A stretch of 64,000 nt of DNA from NCBI RefSeq assembly GCF_014650455.1, contig NZ_BMUZ01000002.1:340125-404124 (forward strand). The letters run 5' to 3'. This document shows positions 24,749 to 32,929 of this stretch, piece by piece; the first letter of the stretch is position 1; every line of letters starts with the position of its first letter. This DNA comes from Streptomyces xanthochromogenes (lineage in GTDB: Bacteria; Actinomycetota; Actinomycetes; Streptomycetales; Streptomycetaceae). The position numbers were made by a program, and so were the translations under genes. The notes beneath the pieces are model-generated. The model was not told where the DNA came from and ran no database searches. It worked only from the letters and a program-made list of their open reading frames with translations.

Positions 24749-27700
24749 ATGTCCTGGCTGTCCAGATTCAGCCTCGCACAACGGGCCCTGATAGGCCTGA
24801 TGTCGATCGTCGCGATCGTCTTCGGGGCGATCGCCATTCCGCAGCTCAAGCAGCAACTGCTGCCCACCATCGAACTGCCGATGGTGTCGGTGCTCGCCCC
24901 CTATCAGGGCGCCTCCCCCGACGTGGTCGAGAAGCAGGTCGTCGAGCCGCTCGAAAAGAACATCAAGGCCGTCAGCGGAGTCAAGGGCATCACGTCCACG
25001 GCCTCCGAGGGCAACGCCGTGATCATGGCGACCTTCGACTTCGGCACCGGCACGAAGCAGCTCGTCGCCGACATCCAGCAGGCCGTCAACCGGTCCCGTA
25101 CCCAGATCCCCACCGAGGTCGACCCGCAGGTCGTCGCCGGCTCCACCGACGACATGCCGACCGTGGTGCTCGCCGTGACCTCCGACAAGGACCAGCAGGC
25201 GCTCGCCGACCAGCTGGACCGCACGGTCGTCCCGGCCCTGGAGGACATCAAGGGCGTCGGCCGCGTCAGCGTCGACGGCGTCCAGGACCTCCAGGTCAAT
25301 GTGACGCCCGACGCGAAGAAGCTCGCCGCGGCCGGCCTCACCACCATGACGCTCGGCGACGCCCTGAAGGCGGGCGGCGCGACGGTTCCCGGCGGCTCCT
25401 TCTCCGAGGACGGCAAGAGCCGCACGGTCCAGGTCGGCGCCCCCTACACCTCCCTCAAGCAGATCGAGGACCTGCGGATCAAGCCGCAGCAGGGCACCCC
25501 GGTCCGCCTCGGTGACATCGCCACCGTCAAGCAGCAGCCCGCGCAGCGCGTTTCCATCACCCGCACCAACGGCAAGCCCAGCCTCGCCGTGACGGCCACC
25601 ATGGACCACGACGGCAGCGCCGTCGCGATCTCGAAGGCCGTCAAGGACAAGCTGCCCGACCTGAAGAAGGACCTCGGTTCCGGCGCGGAGCTCACCGTCG
25701 CCATGGACCAGGGCCCCCAGGTCTCCAAGGCCATCTCCGGCCTGACCACCGAGGGCGCGCTCGGCCTGCTCTTCGCCGTGATCGTGATCCTGCTGTTCCT
25801 GGCCTCGATCCGCTCGACGCTGGTGACCGCGGTCTCCATCCCGCTGTCCGTGGTCCTCGCGCTGATCGTGCTGTGGACGCAGGACCTCTCCCTCAACATG
25901 CTCACGCTGGGCGCGCTGACGATCGCGATCGGCCGGGTCGTCGACGACTCGATCGTGGTCCTGGAGAACATCAAGCGCCACCTCGGCTACGGCGAGGAGC
26001 GCCAGGAGGCGATCCTCGCGGCGGTCAAGGAGGTGGCCGGCGCGGTCACCGCCTCGACGCTCACCACCGTCGCGGTGTTCCTGCCGATCGCCTTCGTGAA
26101 CGGCATGGTGGGCGAGCTGTTCGGCTCGTTCAGCCTCACCGTCACCGCGGCCCTGCTCGCCTCGCTGCTCGTCTCCCTGACCGTTGTGCCGGTCCTGTCG
26201 TACTGGTTCCTGCGCGCCCCCAAGGCGATCGCGGGCATCGACCCGGACGAGGCGCGCCGCAGGGCCGAGGAGAAGGAGAACAAGTCCCGCCTGCAGCGCC
26301 TCTACGTCCCGGTGCTGCGCTTCGCGACCCGCCGCCGCCTCACCAGCGTCCTGATCGCGGTCGTCGTCCTGATCGGCACCTTCGGCATGGCCGGTCTCCT
26401 GAAGACCAACTTCTTCGACCAGGGCGAGCAGGACAGCCTGTCGATCAAGCAGGAGCTGGCGCCCGGCACCAGCCTGGACGCGGCGGACGCCGCGTCCAAG
26501 AAGGTCGAGGCGATCCTCGCCGCCGACCCGGCGGTCAAGAGCTACCAGGTCACCGTCGGCTCCTCCGGCTTCATGGCGGCCTTCGGCGGCGGCACCGGCG
26601 CCAACCAGGCCTCGTACACGGTGACGCTGAAGAACGCGAGCGACTACGACAAGGCGCACGACCGCCTGGAGAAGGCGCTCAAGGGCCAGCCCGGCAACCC
26701 GGCCATCACCGCGGGCGGCGGATTCGGCAGCCAGGACCTCAGCGTGGTCGTCAAGGCGTCCGACGGCGACGTCCTGAAGAAGGCGTCGGAGCAGGTGCGC
26801 CAGGCCGTCGCGAGCCTCAAGGACGTCAGCGACGTCCAGAGCGACCTGGCGCAGAGCGTGCCCCGGGTCTCGGTGCAGCCCAACGACAAGGCGGCCGACG
26901 CGGGCTTCAACCAGGCCACGCTCGGCATGGCCGTCGCCCAGCAGGTGCACGGCACCCAGGTCACCAAGGCGATCATGGGGGACTCCGAGCGGGACGTGTA
27001 CATCACCTCGCCCGACCCGGCCACGACCCTGGACCAGCTCAAGAACCTGCCGCTCGGCCCGGTCAAGCTCGGTGACGTCGCCGACGTGAAGCTGGTGCCC
27101 GGCCCGGTCTCCATGACCCGGATCGACGGCGCCCGCTCGGCGACCATCACCGCCAAGCCGGTCGGCGACAACACGGGCAAGGTCAGCACCGACCTCCAGG
27201 CCAAGATCAAGGACCTGAAGCTGCCGGCCGGCGCCACCGCCACCATCGGCGGCGTCTCCTCGGACCAGTCGGACGCGTTCAAGAACCTGGCCCTGGCGAT
27301 GCTGGCCGCGATCGCGATCGTCTTCATGCTCCTGGTCGCGACCTTCAGGTCCCTGATCCAGCCGCTGATCCTGCTGGTCGCCATCCCGTTCGCGGCCACC
27401 GGTGCGATCGGCCTCCTCGCGGCCACCGACACCCCGATGGGCGTCCCGGCGATGATCGGCATGCTGATGCTGATCGGCATCGTGGTGACCAACGCGATCG
27501 TCCTGATCGACCTGATCAACCAGTACCGCAAGCAGGGCCTCGGCGTGGTCGAGGCGGTCGTCGAAGGCGGCCGCCACCGTCTGCGCCCGATCCTGATGAC
27601 GGCCCTGGCGACGATCTTCGCGCTGCTCCCGATGGCGCTGGGCGTCACGGGCGAGGGCGGCTTCATCGCCCAGCCGCTCGCGGTCGTGGTGATCGGCGGT

Positions 27701-27868
27701 CTGGTGACGTCGACCCTGCTCACCCTGCTGCTGGTCCCGACCCTCTACGCGATGGTCGAGCTCCGCAAGGAGCGCAGGGCCGAGAAGAAGGCGGCGAAGC
27801 GCGGCGGGAAGGCGCCCGAGTCCACGACGTCGGACGACTCCGACGAGTTGGAGCGGGCCCACGCCTGA
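24749..27868 (+). CDS. RND-family efflux permease (AcrB/SwrC-like)
   Basis: 1039 residues, about 12 membrane segments with two large extracytoplasmic loops. Typical features: first helix after SLAQRALIGLM, GASPDVVEKQVVEPLE, and the proton-relay acidic pair in TM4 (GRVVDDSIVVLENIKRH). The second half repeats with MLMLIGIVVTNAIVLIDLINQ and EGGRHRLRPILMTALATIFALLP. No adaptor or outer-membrane channel gene is adjacent, as expected for a Gram-positive. ATG at 24749 (MSWLSRFSLAQ) chosen; a further upstream start would add non-conserved residues. Strong terminator follows. Confidence 0.93.
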   Translation: MSWLSRFSLAQRALIGLMSIVAIVFGAIAIPQLKQQLLPTIELPMVSVLAPYQGASPDVVEKQVVEPLEKNIKAVSGVKGITSTASEGNAVIMATFDFGTGTKQLVADIQQAVNRSRTQIPTEVDPQVVAGSTDDMPTVVLAVTSDKDQQALADQLDRTVVPALEDIKGVGRVSVDGVQDLQVNVTPDAKKLAAAGLTTMTLGDALKAGGATVPGGSFSEDGKSRTVQVGAPYTSLKQIEDLRIKPQQGTPVRLGDIATVKQQPAQRVSITRTNGKPSLAVTATMDHDGSAVAISKAVKDKLPDLKKDLGSGAELTVAMDQGPQVSKAISGLTTEGALGLLFAVIVILLFLASIRSTLVTAVSIPLSVVLALIVLWTQDLSLNMLTLGALTIAIGRVVDDSIVVLENIKRHLGYGEERQEAILAAVKEVAGAVTASTLTTVAVFLPIAFVNGMVGELFGSFSLTVTAALLASLLVSLTVVPVLSYWFLRAPKAIAGIDPDEARRRAEEKENKSRLQRLYVPVLRFATRRRLTSVLIAVVVLIGTFGMAGLLKTNFFDQGEQDSLSIKQELAPGTSLDAADAASKKVEAILAADPAVKSYQVTVGSSGFMAAFGGGTGANQASYTVTLKNASDYDKAHDRLEKALKGQPGNPAITAGGGFGSQDLSVVVKASDGDVLKKASEQVRQAVASLKDVSDVQSDLAQSVPRVSVQPNDKAADAGFNQATLGMAVAQQVHGTQVTKAIMGDSERDVYITSPDPATTLDQLKNLPLGPVKLGDVADVKLVPGPVSMTRIDGARSATITAKPVGDNTGKVSTDLQAKIKDLKLPAGATATIGGVSSDQSDAFKNLALAMLAAIAIVFMLLVATFRSLIQPLILLVAIPFAATGAIGLLAATDTPMGVPAMIGMLMLIGIVVTNAIVLIDLINQYRKQGLGVVEAVVEGGRHRLRPILMTALATIFALLPMALGVTGEGGFIAQPLAVVVIGGLVTSTLLTLLLVPTLYAMVELRKERRAEKKAAKRGGKAPESTTSDDSDELERAHA

Positions 27869-27907
27869 TCCTCGCCGTACGGGCCCGATCCGGCCCGTAG
27901 GTGCGCC

Positions 27908-27939
27908 GAAGGCCGCCCCCTCGCAAGGGGGCGGCCTTC
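27908..27939. terminator. Bidirectional terminator
   Basis: Perfect 14-bp stem GAAGGCCGCCCCCT with a four-base CGCA loop, lying between the convergent RND permease and nadA genes. Confidence 0.9.
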
Positions 27940-27978
27940 CGTCGTGTCCGGGGCCTTCCGCTGTGTCCGGGGCCCGGG

Positions 27979-29184
27979 TTACGGCAGGGCCAGCATCCGC
28001 TCCAGGGCGAGCTTCGCGAAGCTCTCGGTCTCGCGGTCGACCTGGATCTGGTTGATCAGCTTGCCCTCGGCGAGCGACTCCAGGGTCCACACCAGGTGCG
28101 GCAGGTCGATGCGGTTCATGGTGGAGCAGAAGCAGACCGTCTTGTCGAGGAAGACGATCTCCTTGTCCTCGGCGGCGAACCGGTTGGCCAGGCGCCGGAC
28201 CAGGTTCAGCTCGGTGCCGATCGCCCACTTCGAGCCGCGCGGGGCCGCCTCCAGGGCCTTGATGATGTACTCCGTCGAGCCGACGTAGTCCGCCGCGGCC
28301 ACGACCTCGTGCTTGCACTCGGGGTGCACCAGGACGTTCACGCCCGGGATGCGCTCGCGCACGTCGTTCACCGAGTCGAGCGAGAAGCGGCCGTGCACCG
28401 AGCAGTGACCGCGCCACAGGATCATCTTCGCGTTCCGCAGCTCCTCGACGGTGAGGCCGCCGTTCGGCTTGTGCGGGTTGTAGAGCACGCAGTCGTCGAG
28501 GGACATGCCGAGGTCGCGCACGGCGGTGTTGCGGCCCAGGTGCTGGTCCGGCAGGAAAAGGATCTTCTCGCCCTGCTCGAAGGCCCAGTTCAGGGCGCGC
28601 TCGGCGTTGGAGGAGGTGCAGATGGTGCCGCCGTGCTTGCCGGTGAACGCCTTGATGTCGGCCGAGGAGTTCATGTACGAGACGGGGACGACCTGTTCGG
28701 CTATCCCGGCCTCGGTCAGCACGTCCCAGCACTCGGCGACCTGCTCGGCGGTGGCCATGTCGGCCATCGAGCAGCCCGCGGCGAGGTCCGGAAGGACGAC
28801 CTTCTGGTCGTCGCCGGTCAGGATGTCCGCGGACTCGGCCATGAAGTGCACACCGCAGAACACGATGTACTCGGCCTCGGGCCTGGCGGCCGCGTCCTTG
28901 GCGAGCTTGAACGAGTCGCCCGTCACATCGGCGAACTCGATGACCTCGTCGCGCTGGTAGTGGTGCCCGAGGATGAAGACCTTGTCCCCGAGCTTCTCCT
29001 TGGCCGCGCGGGCCCGCGCCACCAGGTCCGGGTCGGAGGGCGAAGGCAGGTCGCCGGGGCACTCCACGCCGCGCTCGCTCTTGGGGTCGGCCTCGCGGCC
29101 GAGCAGGAGCAGCGCGAGCGGCGTCGGCTGGACGTCGAGCTCGACGCGGCCGGCGAGGTCCTGACGGGGCTGGGCGGTGGTCAC
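27979..29184 (-). CDS. nadA: Quinolinate synthase
   Basis: 401 residues. Condenses iminoaspartate and dihydroxyacetone phosphate to quinolinate for NAD synthesis; needs a [4Fe-4S] cluster. Cluster cysteines are visible in CGVHFMAES, HPECKHEV and VCFCSTMN. Other motifs: ILGHHYQRDEV, AAGCSMADMA and the repeated fold around LPDQHLGRN. GTG start at 29184 chosen for an AAAGGG site eight bases before; a GTG at 29193 would be too close to it. No nadB or nadC is adjacent. Divergent from the Fe-S carrier gene at 29483. Confidence 0.95.
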   Translation of the reverse strand: MTTAQPRQDLAGRVELDVQPTPLALLLLGREADPKSERGVECPGDLPSPSDPDLVARARAAKEKLGDKVFILGHHYQRDEVIEFADVTGDSFKLAKDAAARPEAEYIVFCGVHFMAESADILTGDDQKVVLPDLAAGCSMADMATAEQVAECWDVLTEAGIAEQVVPVSYMNSSADIKAFTGKHGGTICTSSNAERALNWAFEQGEKILFLPDQHLGRNTAVRDLGMSLDDCVLYNPHKPNGGLTVEELRNAKMILWRGHCSVHGRFSLDSVNDVRERIPGVNVLVHPECKHEVVAAADYVGSTEYIIKALEAAPRGSKWAIGTELNLVRRLANRFAAEDKEIVFLDKTVCFCSTMNRIDLPHLVWTLESLAEGKLINQIQVDRETESFAKLALERMLALP

Positions 29185-29271
29185 GTCACGCACCCTTTCT
29201 GTTTCCTGAGCAGTGCGGCGGAGCCGCTCCAGTGGCCCCAGGTGCGTGCACCCAGGGGTTTTCGTCTAAAT

Positions 29272-29323
29272 GACGCTATCTATCATAACCGCTTCACGTC
29301 ACTTTGACGATGGCGATAGCGTC
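29272..29323. promoter_or_regulatory. Inverted repeat in the nadA / Fe-S carrier divergent region
   Basis: Half-sites GACGCTATC (29272-29280) and GATAGCGTC (29315-29323) are perfect reverse complements 34 bp apart. On the minus strand a TATGAT box overlaps this area and could be the nadA -10. Arrangement suggests a regulator site; the regulator is unknown. Confidence 0.35.
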
Positions 29324-29408
29324 GATGTGACGCACCCGGTCCCGAACGGCGTTCTCCCCAGGCCTTTTCCCGCCCGCCCCCGTGTGTGCGAGCATGAAAG
29401 AAGAAGAA

Positions 29409-29425
29409 CCCGGAATGATTCCGGG
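29409..29425. promoter_or_regulatory. 17-bp palindrome upstream of the Fe-S carrier gene
   Basis: Perfect palindrome: CCCGGAAT and its complement around a single G, 58 bp before the start codon. A one-base centre makes an operator more likely than a hairpin. AT-rich centre in GC-rich DNA adds weight. Confidence 0.35.
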
Positions 29426-29482
29426 GCCCCGCCGGTTGCAACCGTCGGCAAGCAGTCTCCGTACAACCCGGGAGAGAAGCAG

Positions 29483-29839
29483 ATGTCCGTATCGGACGAG
29501 ACCACCACCGTGAGCGACGGCATCCTCCTGTCCGACGCCGCCGCGGCCAAGGTCAAGGGCCTCCTTGAGCAGGAAGGCCGGGACGACCTGGCGCTGCGTG
29601 TCGCCGTTCAGCCCGGCGGCTGCTCCGGCCTGCGCTACCAGCTGTTCTTCGACGAGCGCTCGCTCGACGGCGATGTCGTCAAGGACTTCGACGGCGTCAA
29701 GGTCGTCACCGACCGCATGAGCGCCCCGTACCTGGGCGGCGCCTCGATCGACTTCGTCGACACCATCGAGAAGCAGGGCTTCACGATCGACAACCCGAAC
29801 GCGACGGGCTCCTGCGCCTGCGGCGACTCGTTCAGCTAG
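29483..29839 (+). CDS. erpA: HesB/IscA-type Fe-S cluster carrier (ErpA-like)
   Basis: 118 residues. A-type iron-sulfur carrier with the three conserved cysteines in GGCSG and the C-terminal SCACGDSF. Delivers clusters to apoproteins, plausibly including neighbouring nadA and the Rieske protein. ATG at 29483 has GGGAGAGAAG upstream. Mycobacteria have a homologous gene near the adenosine kinase and cytochrome genes, matching this context (from memory). The symbol is by similarity only. Confidence 0.9.
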   Translation: MSVSDETTTVSDGILLSDAAAAKVKGLLEQEGRDDLALRVAVQPGGCSGLRYQLFFDERSLDGDVVKDFDGVKVVTDRMSAPYLGGASIDFVDTIEKQGFTIDNPNATGSCACGDSFS

Positions 29840-29871
29840 TCGAAGCGGCCCGCCGGGCCTCGCGGCAGCGA

Positions 29872-29909
29872 AAGGCGGGCGCCCCCGGTCATCCGGGGGC
29901 GCCCGCCTT
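29872..29909. terminator. Strong bidirectional terminator
   Basis: Perfect 17-bp stem AAGGCGGGCGCCCCCGG with a four-base TCAT loop between convergent genes ending at 29839 and 29942. Confidence 0.92.
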
Positions 29910-29941
29910 CGTCGTGTCCGGCGCCGGGCGGGCCCGCGCCG

Positions 29942-31438
29942 CTACTTCTTCGGCAGCTCCTTGCCGGTGTCCGCGTCGAGCACCTTGCGGGCCGCGAGCG
30001 CCTGATGCAGCTCCACGGAGACCGTCTGCTGCTTGGCCAGCGCGACGCACATCTTCTTCGGGTCGGTGACCTGGCCGGTCACCTTCACCCGCACACCGTC
30101 ACCGCTCTCGTCCGCGGTCGCCGTGTACGTGCTGCACACCCCGCCCCAGAACGTCACGTTCAGGGTCCGCCCGTCGGGCGCCAGGGCGTACGACTCCAGC
30201 GACTGCCCGTGCGCGCCCGGCGCGGTGGCCGAGCCCGACGGCGTCGGGACGGGGGCGCCGGCCGGCGGCTTGGCGATGTACTCGGGGGCCAGCGCCGGGG
30301 CGGTGATGGTGAACGGCTGCCCCGCGTCCGGCTTCACCTGGAACAGCCACGACGGCACCAGGGTCGGCGTGCCCGCCACGAACTGCGCGGCGAGCCCGAA
30401 GGTGGCCCCGTCGATCGTCACGGTCGAGGGCGTGGGCTGTTTGCAGGGCCGGGTGTTGCCCTGCGGGTCACTCGGCAGCCGCCCCTTGGTGGGCTGCCCG
30501 TCGAGCGGCACCGGGCCCGTGCAGTCCTTGGTCTTCGGCTGCTCGCGGTGGCCGTTGAGCTGGGCCAGCGTCTTGTCCGCGCTGAGCACCGGGTAGGTGT
30601 CGCCCTTGTCCGGGGTCTTCAACTGGCCGCTGCCGCCCACGACTTGACCGTCCGAGCCGACCTGGATGCCGGTCGTCCAGCCGTACGTGGGAAGGCCGTC
30701 GACCACCGGATCGGCGTTGACCACCCGCGCCGAGGCGAGGATCTCCGACGCGTCCAGCTTGGCGTCGTCCTGGCCGAGCGCCTTGAGCACCGGGGCCGCA
30801 GCCGCCTTCGCCGCCTGCTCGCCGATCGGGGCGCCCGAGCCGGCGCCGGCGCCCGTGTCCGCGCCGGTGGTGTGCATCGGACACATCTTGCCCTTGGGGC
30901 AGTTGTCCGTTCCGCCGCTGCCGTACCGCGCGAACGTCCAGGTCCCCGGCGCCTTCTGAGTGACCGTCAGAGTCGGGCCCGAGCCGTCTTTGGTGGCGCC
31001 CACCTTCCAGCTGTCGCCCTCCAGGCGTGCCGTGCCGTCGATGCCGAGCGCCCGGGCGAGCCGGTTCACATCCGCCTCACCCACCGTGCCGCGCGGCTGA
31101 TGGACCGCCGCCCTGCCGGGGCCCTCGGGCAGCTTGACCGACGCCCGGTAGACCACCCCGTTGGGGTCCGGCTCACCCGGCGCGATCCCGTTGCCGCCAC
31201 CGCTGCCACCACGGGGAGAGCCCGGGGTGCCGGGGGCGCCGGGGGTGCTGTCGAGGGCGAGCGGCGGAGGCGCGCCGTCCGCGCCGGGCTTCCCGTCGCT
31301 GCTGGAGGACGCCGTCGTCGCCCAGTACGCCCCACCGCCCCCCACGGCCAGTACGGCCAGGGTCGCCGCGGCGAGGATCAAGGGAGACCGACGCGAACGC
31401 CGCTGCCGGGGCTCGTCCTGCGTGTGCTCGCTGCTCAC
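29942..31438 (-). CDS. Membrane-anchored extracytoplasmic protein of unknown function
   Basis: 498 residues. Charged N-terminus, one transmembrane helix (about 20-45, LILAAATLAVLAVGGGGAYW), a Gly/Pro/Ser-rich linker, then a large extracytoplasmic part with several cysteines (for example CPKGKMCPMH, KDCTGP, RPCKQP, GVCSTY, KKMCVA) that could form disulfides. No enzyme motif recognised. ATG start. Looks like a streptomycete single-pass protein often mistaken for an anti-sigma factor, but no anti-sigma domain is seen. Confidence 0.85.
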   Translation of the reverse strand: MSSEHTQDEPRQRRSRRSPLILAAATLAVLAVGGGGAYWATTASSSSDGKPGADGAPPPLALDSTPGAPGTPGSPRGGSGGGNGIAPGEPDPNGVVYRASVKLPEGPGRAAVHQPRGTVGEADVNRLARALGIDGTARLEGDSWKVGATKDGSGPTLTVTQKAPGTWTFARYGSGGTDNCPKGKMCPMHTTGADTGAGAGSGAPIGEQAAKAAAAPVLKALGQDDAKLDASEILASARVVNADPVVDGLPTYGWTTGIQVGSDGQVVGGSGQLKTPDKGDTYPVLSADKTLAQLNGHREQPKTKDCTGPVPLDGQPTKGRLPSDPQGNTRPCKQPTPSTVTIDGATFGLAAQFVAGTPTLVPSWLFQVKPDAGQPFTITAPALAPEYIAKPPAGAPVPTPSGSATAPGAHGQSLESYALAPDGRTLNVTFWGGVCSTYTATADESGDGVRVKVTGQVTDPKKMCVALAKQQTVSVELHQALAARKVLDADTGKELPKK

Positions 31439-31552
31439 CAGATCGCTCCTGTCCAGTCGTATCCCGCATCCCCCTTACGAGGGACGCCGGTTGGACGGAG
31501 CGGGGGAGCGCACGGTTCCATCCGTGCGCCGCACCCGCGCGATCAGGCCGTT

Positions 31553-31756
31553 TCAGTCCCCGTAATCGGACATGTCCGCGATGAGCCGTACCGATGCGGG
31601 CGGAATCGTCACACCGTGGATCAGGGACGGCGGCACCGGTGCCGGGGCGCTCGTCGCGGGGACGACCCAGTGCGGTGCCATCCGCGCGCAGTCGCCGCGC
31701 AGCTCCTCCAGGCCTCGGCCCGCCGCCCCGTACCCGCTGTTCAGCTTGGTTTCCAT
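31553..31756 (-). CDS. Small hypothetical protein (67 aa)
   Basis: 67 residues, METKLNSGYG to SVRLIADMSDYGD, no membrane segment or known motif. No ribosome site precedes the ATG. A TTACTG / 18-base spacer / TACGGT pair upstream would place transcription start at or next to the ATG, suggesting a leaderless message. A second in-frame ATG at 31774 exists. Divergent from the adenosine kinase gene. Coding evidence is moderate. Confidence 0.5.
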   Translation of the reverse strand: METKLNSGYGAAGRGLEELRGDCARMAPHWVVPATSAPAPVPPSLIHGVTIPPASVRLIADMSDYGD

Positions 31757-31920
31757 GCTTCGCACCGTACGCATCAGGAAGCATGCGCAGTAAGACCTAC
31801 TATTGGGTAGTTTCCGCCGGTCGGCCCAGCCGGACCGACCCGGTAGCGTGAACTGTCAACGCCCGCCCTCATCGGAGCGCCTTGCGCGCCCTCCTCATTC
31901 CTTTCAGGAGCGCCCTCGCC

Positions 31921-32895
31921 GTGCGTATCGCAGTCACCGGCTCCATCGCGACCGACCACCTCATGACCTTCCCCGGCCGCTTCGCCGACCAGCTGGTCGC
32001 GGACCAGCTGCACACGGTCTCCCTCTCCTTCCTGGTCGACAACCTCGACGTACGCCGTGGCGGTGTCGGTCCCAACATCTGCTTCGGCATGGGGCAGCTC
32101 GGCGGCCGTCCGATCCTGGTCGGCGCGGCCGGCTCCGACTTCGACGAGTACCGCGCCTGGCTCGACCGGCACGGCGTCGACACCGGCTCGGTGCGGATCT
32201 CCGAGGTCCTGCACACGGCCCGTTTCGTGTGCACCACCGATTCCGACCACAACCAGATCGGCTCCTTCTACACGGGTGCGATGAGCGAGGCCCGCCAGAT
32301 CGAGCTGAAGTCGGTGGCCGACCGGGTGGGCGGCCTCGACCTCGTGCTGATCGGCGCCGACGACCCCGAGGCGATGCTGCGCCACACCGAGGAGTGCAAG
32401 GCGCGGAGCATCCCCTTCGCCGCCGACTTCTCGCAGCAGATCGCCCGGATGTCCGGCGACGACATCCGCACCCTGCTCGAAGGCGCGACGTACCTCTTCT
32501 CCAACGAGTACGAGAAGGGGCTCATCGAGACCAAGACCGGCTGGAGCGACGAGGAGATCCTCGCCAAGGTCGACTACCGGGTCACCACCCTCGGCTCGCG
32601 CGGCGTGCGCATCGACAAGGTCGGCGCGGAGCCGATCGTCGTGGGCTGCCCCGAGGAGGAGGCCAAGGTCGACCCGACGGGCGTGGGCGACGCCTTCCGG
32701 GCCGGCTTCCTGACCGGCCTGTCCTGGGGCGTCGGCCACGAGCGCGCGGCCCAGCTCGGCTGCATGCTGGCCACCCTGGTCATCGAGACCCTGGGCACCC
32801 AGGAGTACACCCTGCGCCGGGCCAACTTCATGGACCGCTTCACCAAGGCGTACGGCGACGAGGCCGCGTCCGAGGTCCAGGCCCACCTGAAGTAG
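31921..32895 (+). CDS. PfkB-family carbohydrate/adenosine kinase
   Basis: 324 residues. PfkB fold: VTGSIATDHLMTFPGRF start, GGVGPNICFGMGQLGG substrate loop, and the ATP/anion-hole signature DPTGVGDAFRAGF with the catalytic Asp. Sequence style and position beside the cytochrome bc1-aa3 genes and a HesB gene resemble mycobacterial AdoK, an atypical adenosine kinase; a sugar kinase remains possible. GTG start at 31921 with AGGAG upstream. Confidence 0.88.
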   Translation: MRIAVTGSIATDHLMTFPGRFADQLVADQLHTVSLSFLVDNLDVRRGGVGPNICFGMGQLGGRPILVGAAGSDFDEYRAWLDRHGVDTGSVRISEVLHTARFVCTTDSDHNQIGSFYTGAMSEARQIELKSVADRVGGLDLVLIGADDPEAMLRHTEECKARSIPFAADFSQQIARMSGDDIRTLLEGATYLFSNEYEKGLIETKTGWSDEEILAKVDYRVTTLGSRGVRIDKVGAEPIVVGCPEEEAKVDPTGVGDAFRAGFLTGLSWGVGHERAAQLGCMLATLVIETLGTQEYTLRRANFMDRFTKAYGDEAASEVQAHLK

Positions 32896-32929
32896 CCCCT
32901 GCCGCGGCGGTGTCCCCCCCCGCCGGGGT

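Noticed and set aside
24653..29062. 1469-codon open frame on the minus strand
   Set aside because: Antisense to the RND permease; low-complexity Arg/Gly/Asp composition and no family motifs. It also runs over the true nadA gene in another frame.
29394..29510. Small plus-strand frame starting MKEEEPGMIPG
   Set aside because: It runs into the Fe-S carrier gene out of frame, lacks a ribosome site and covers a palindrome more likely to be regulatory.
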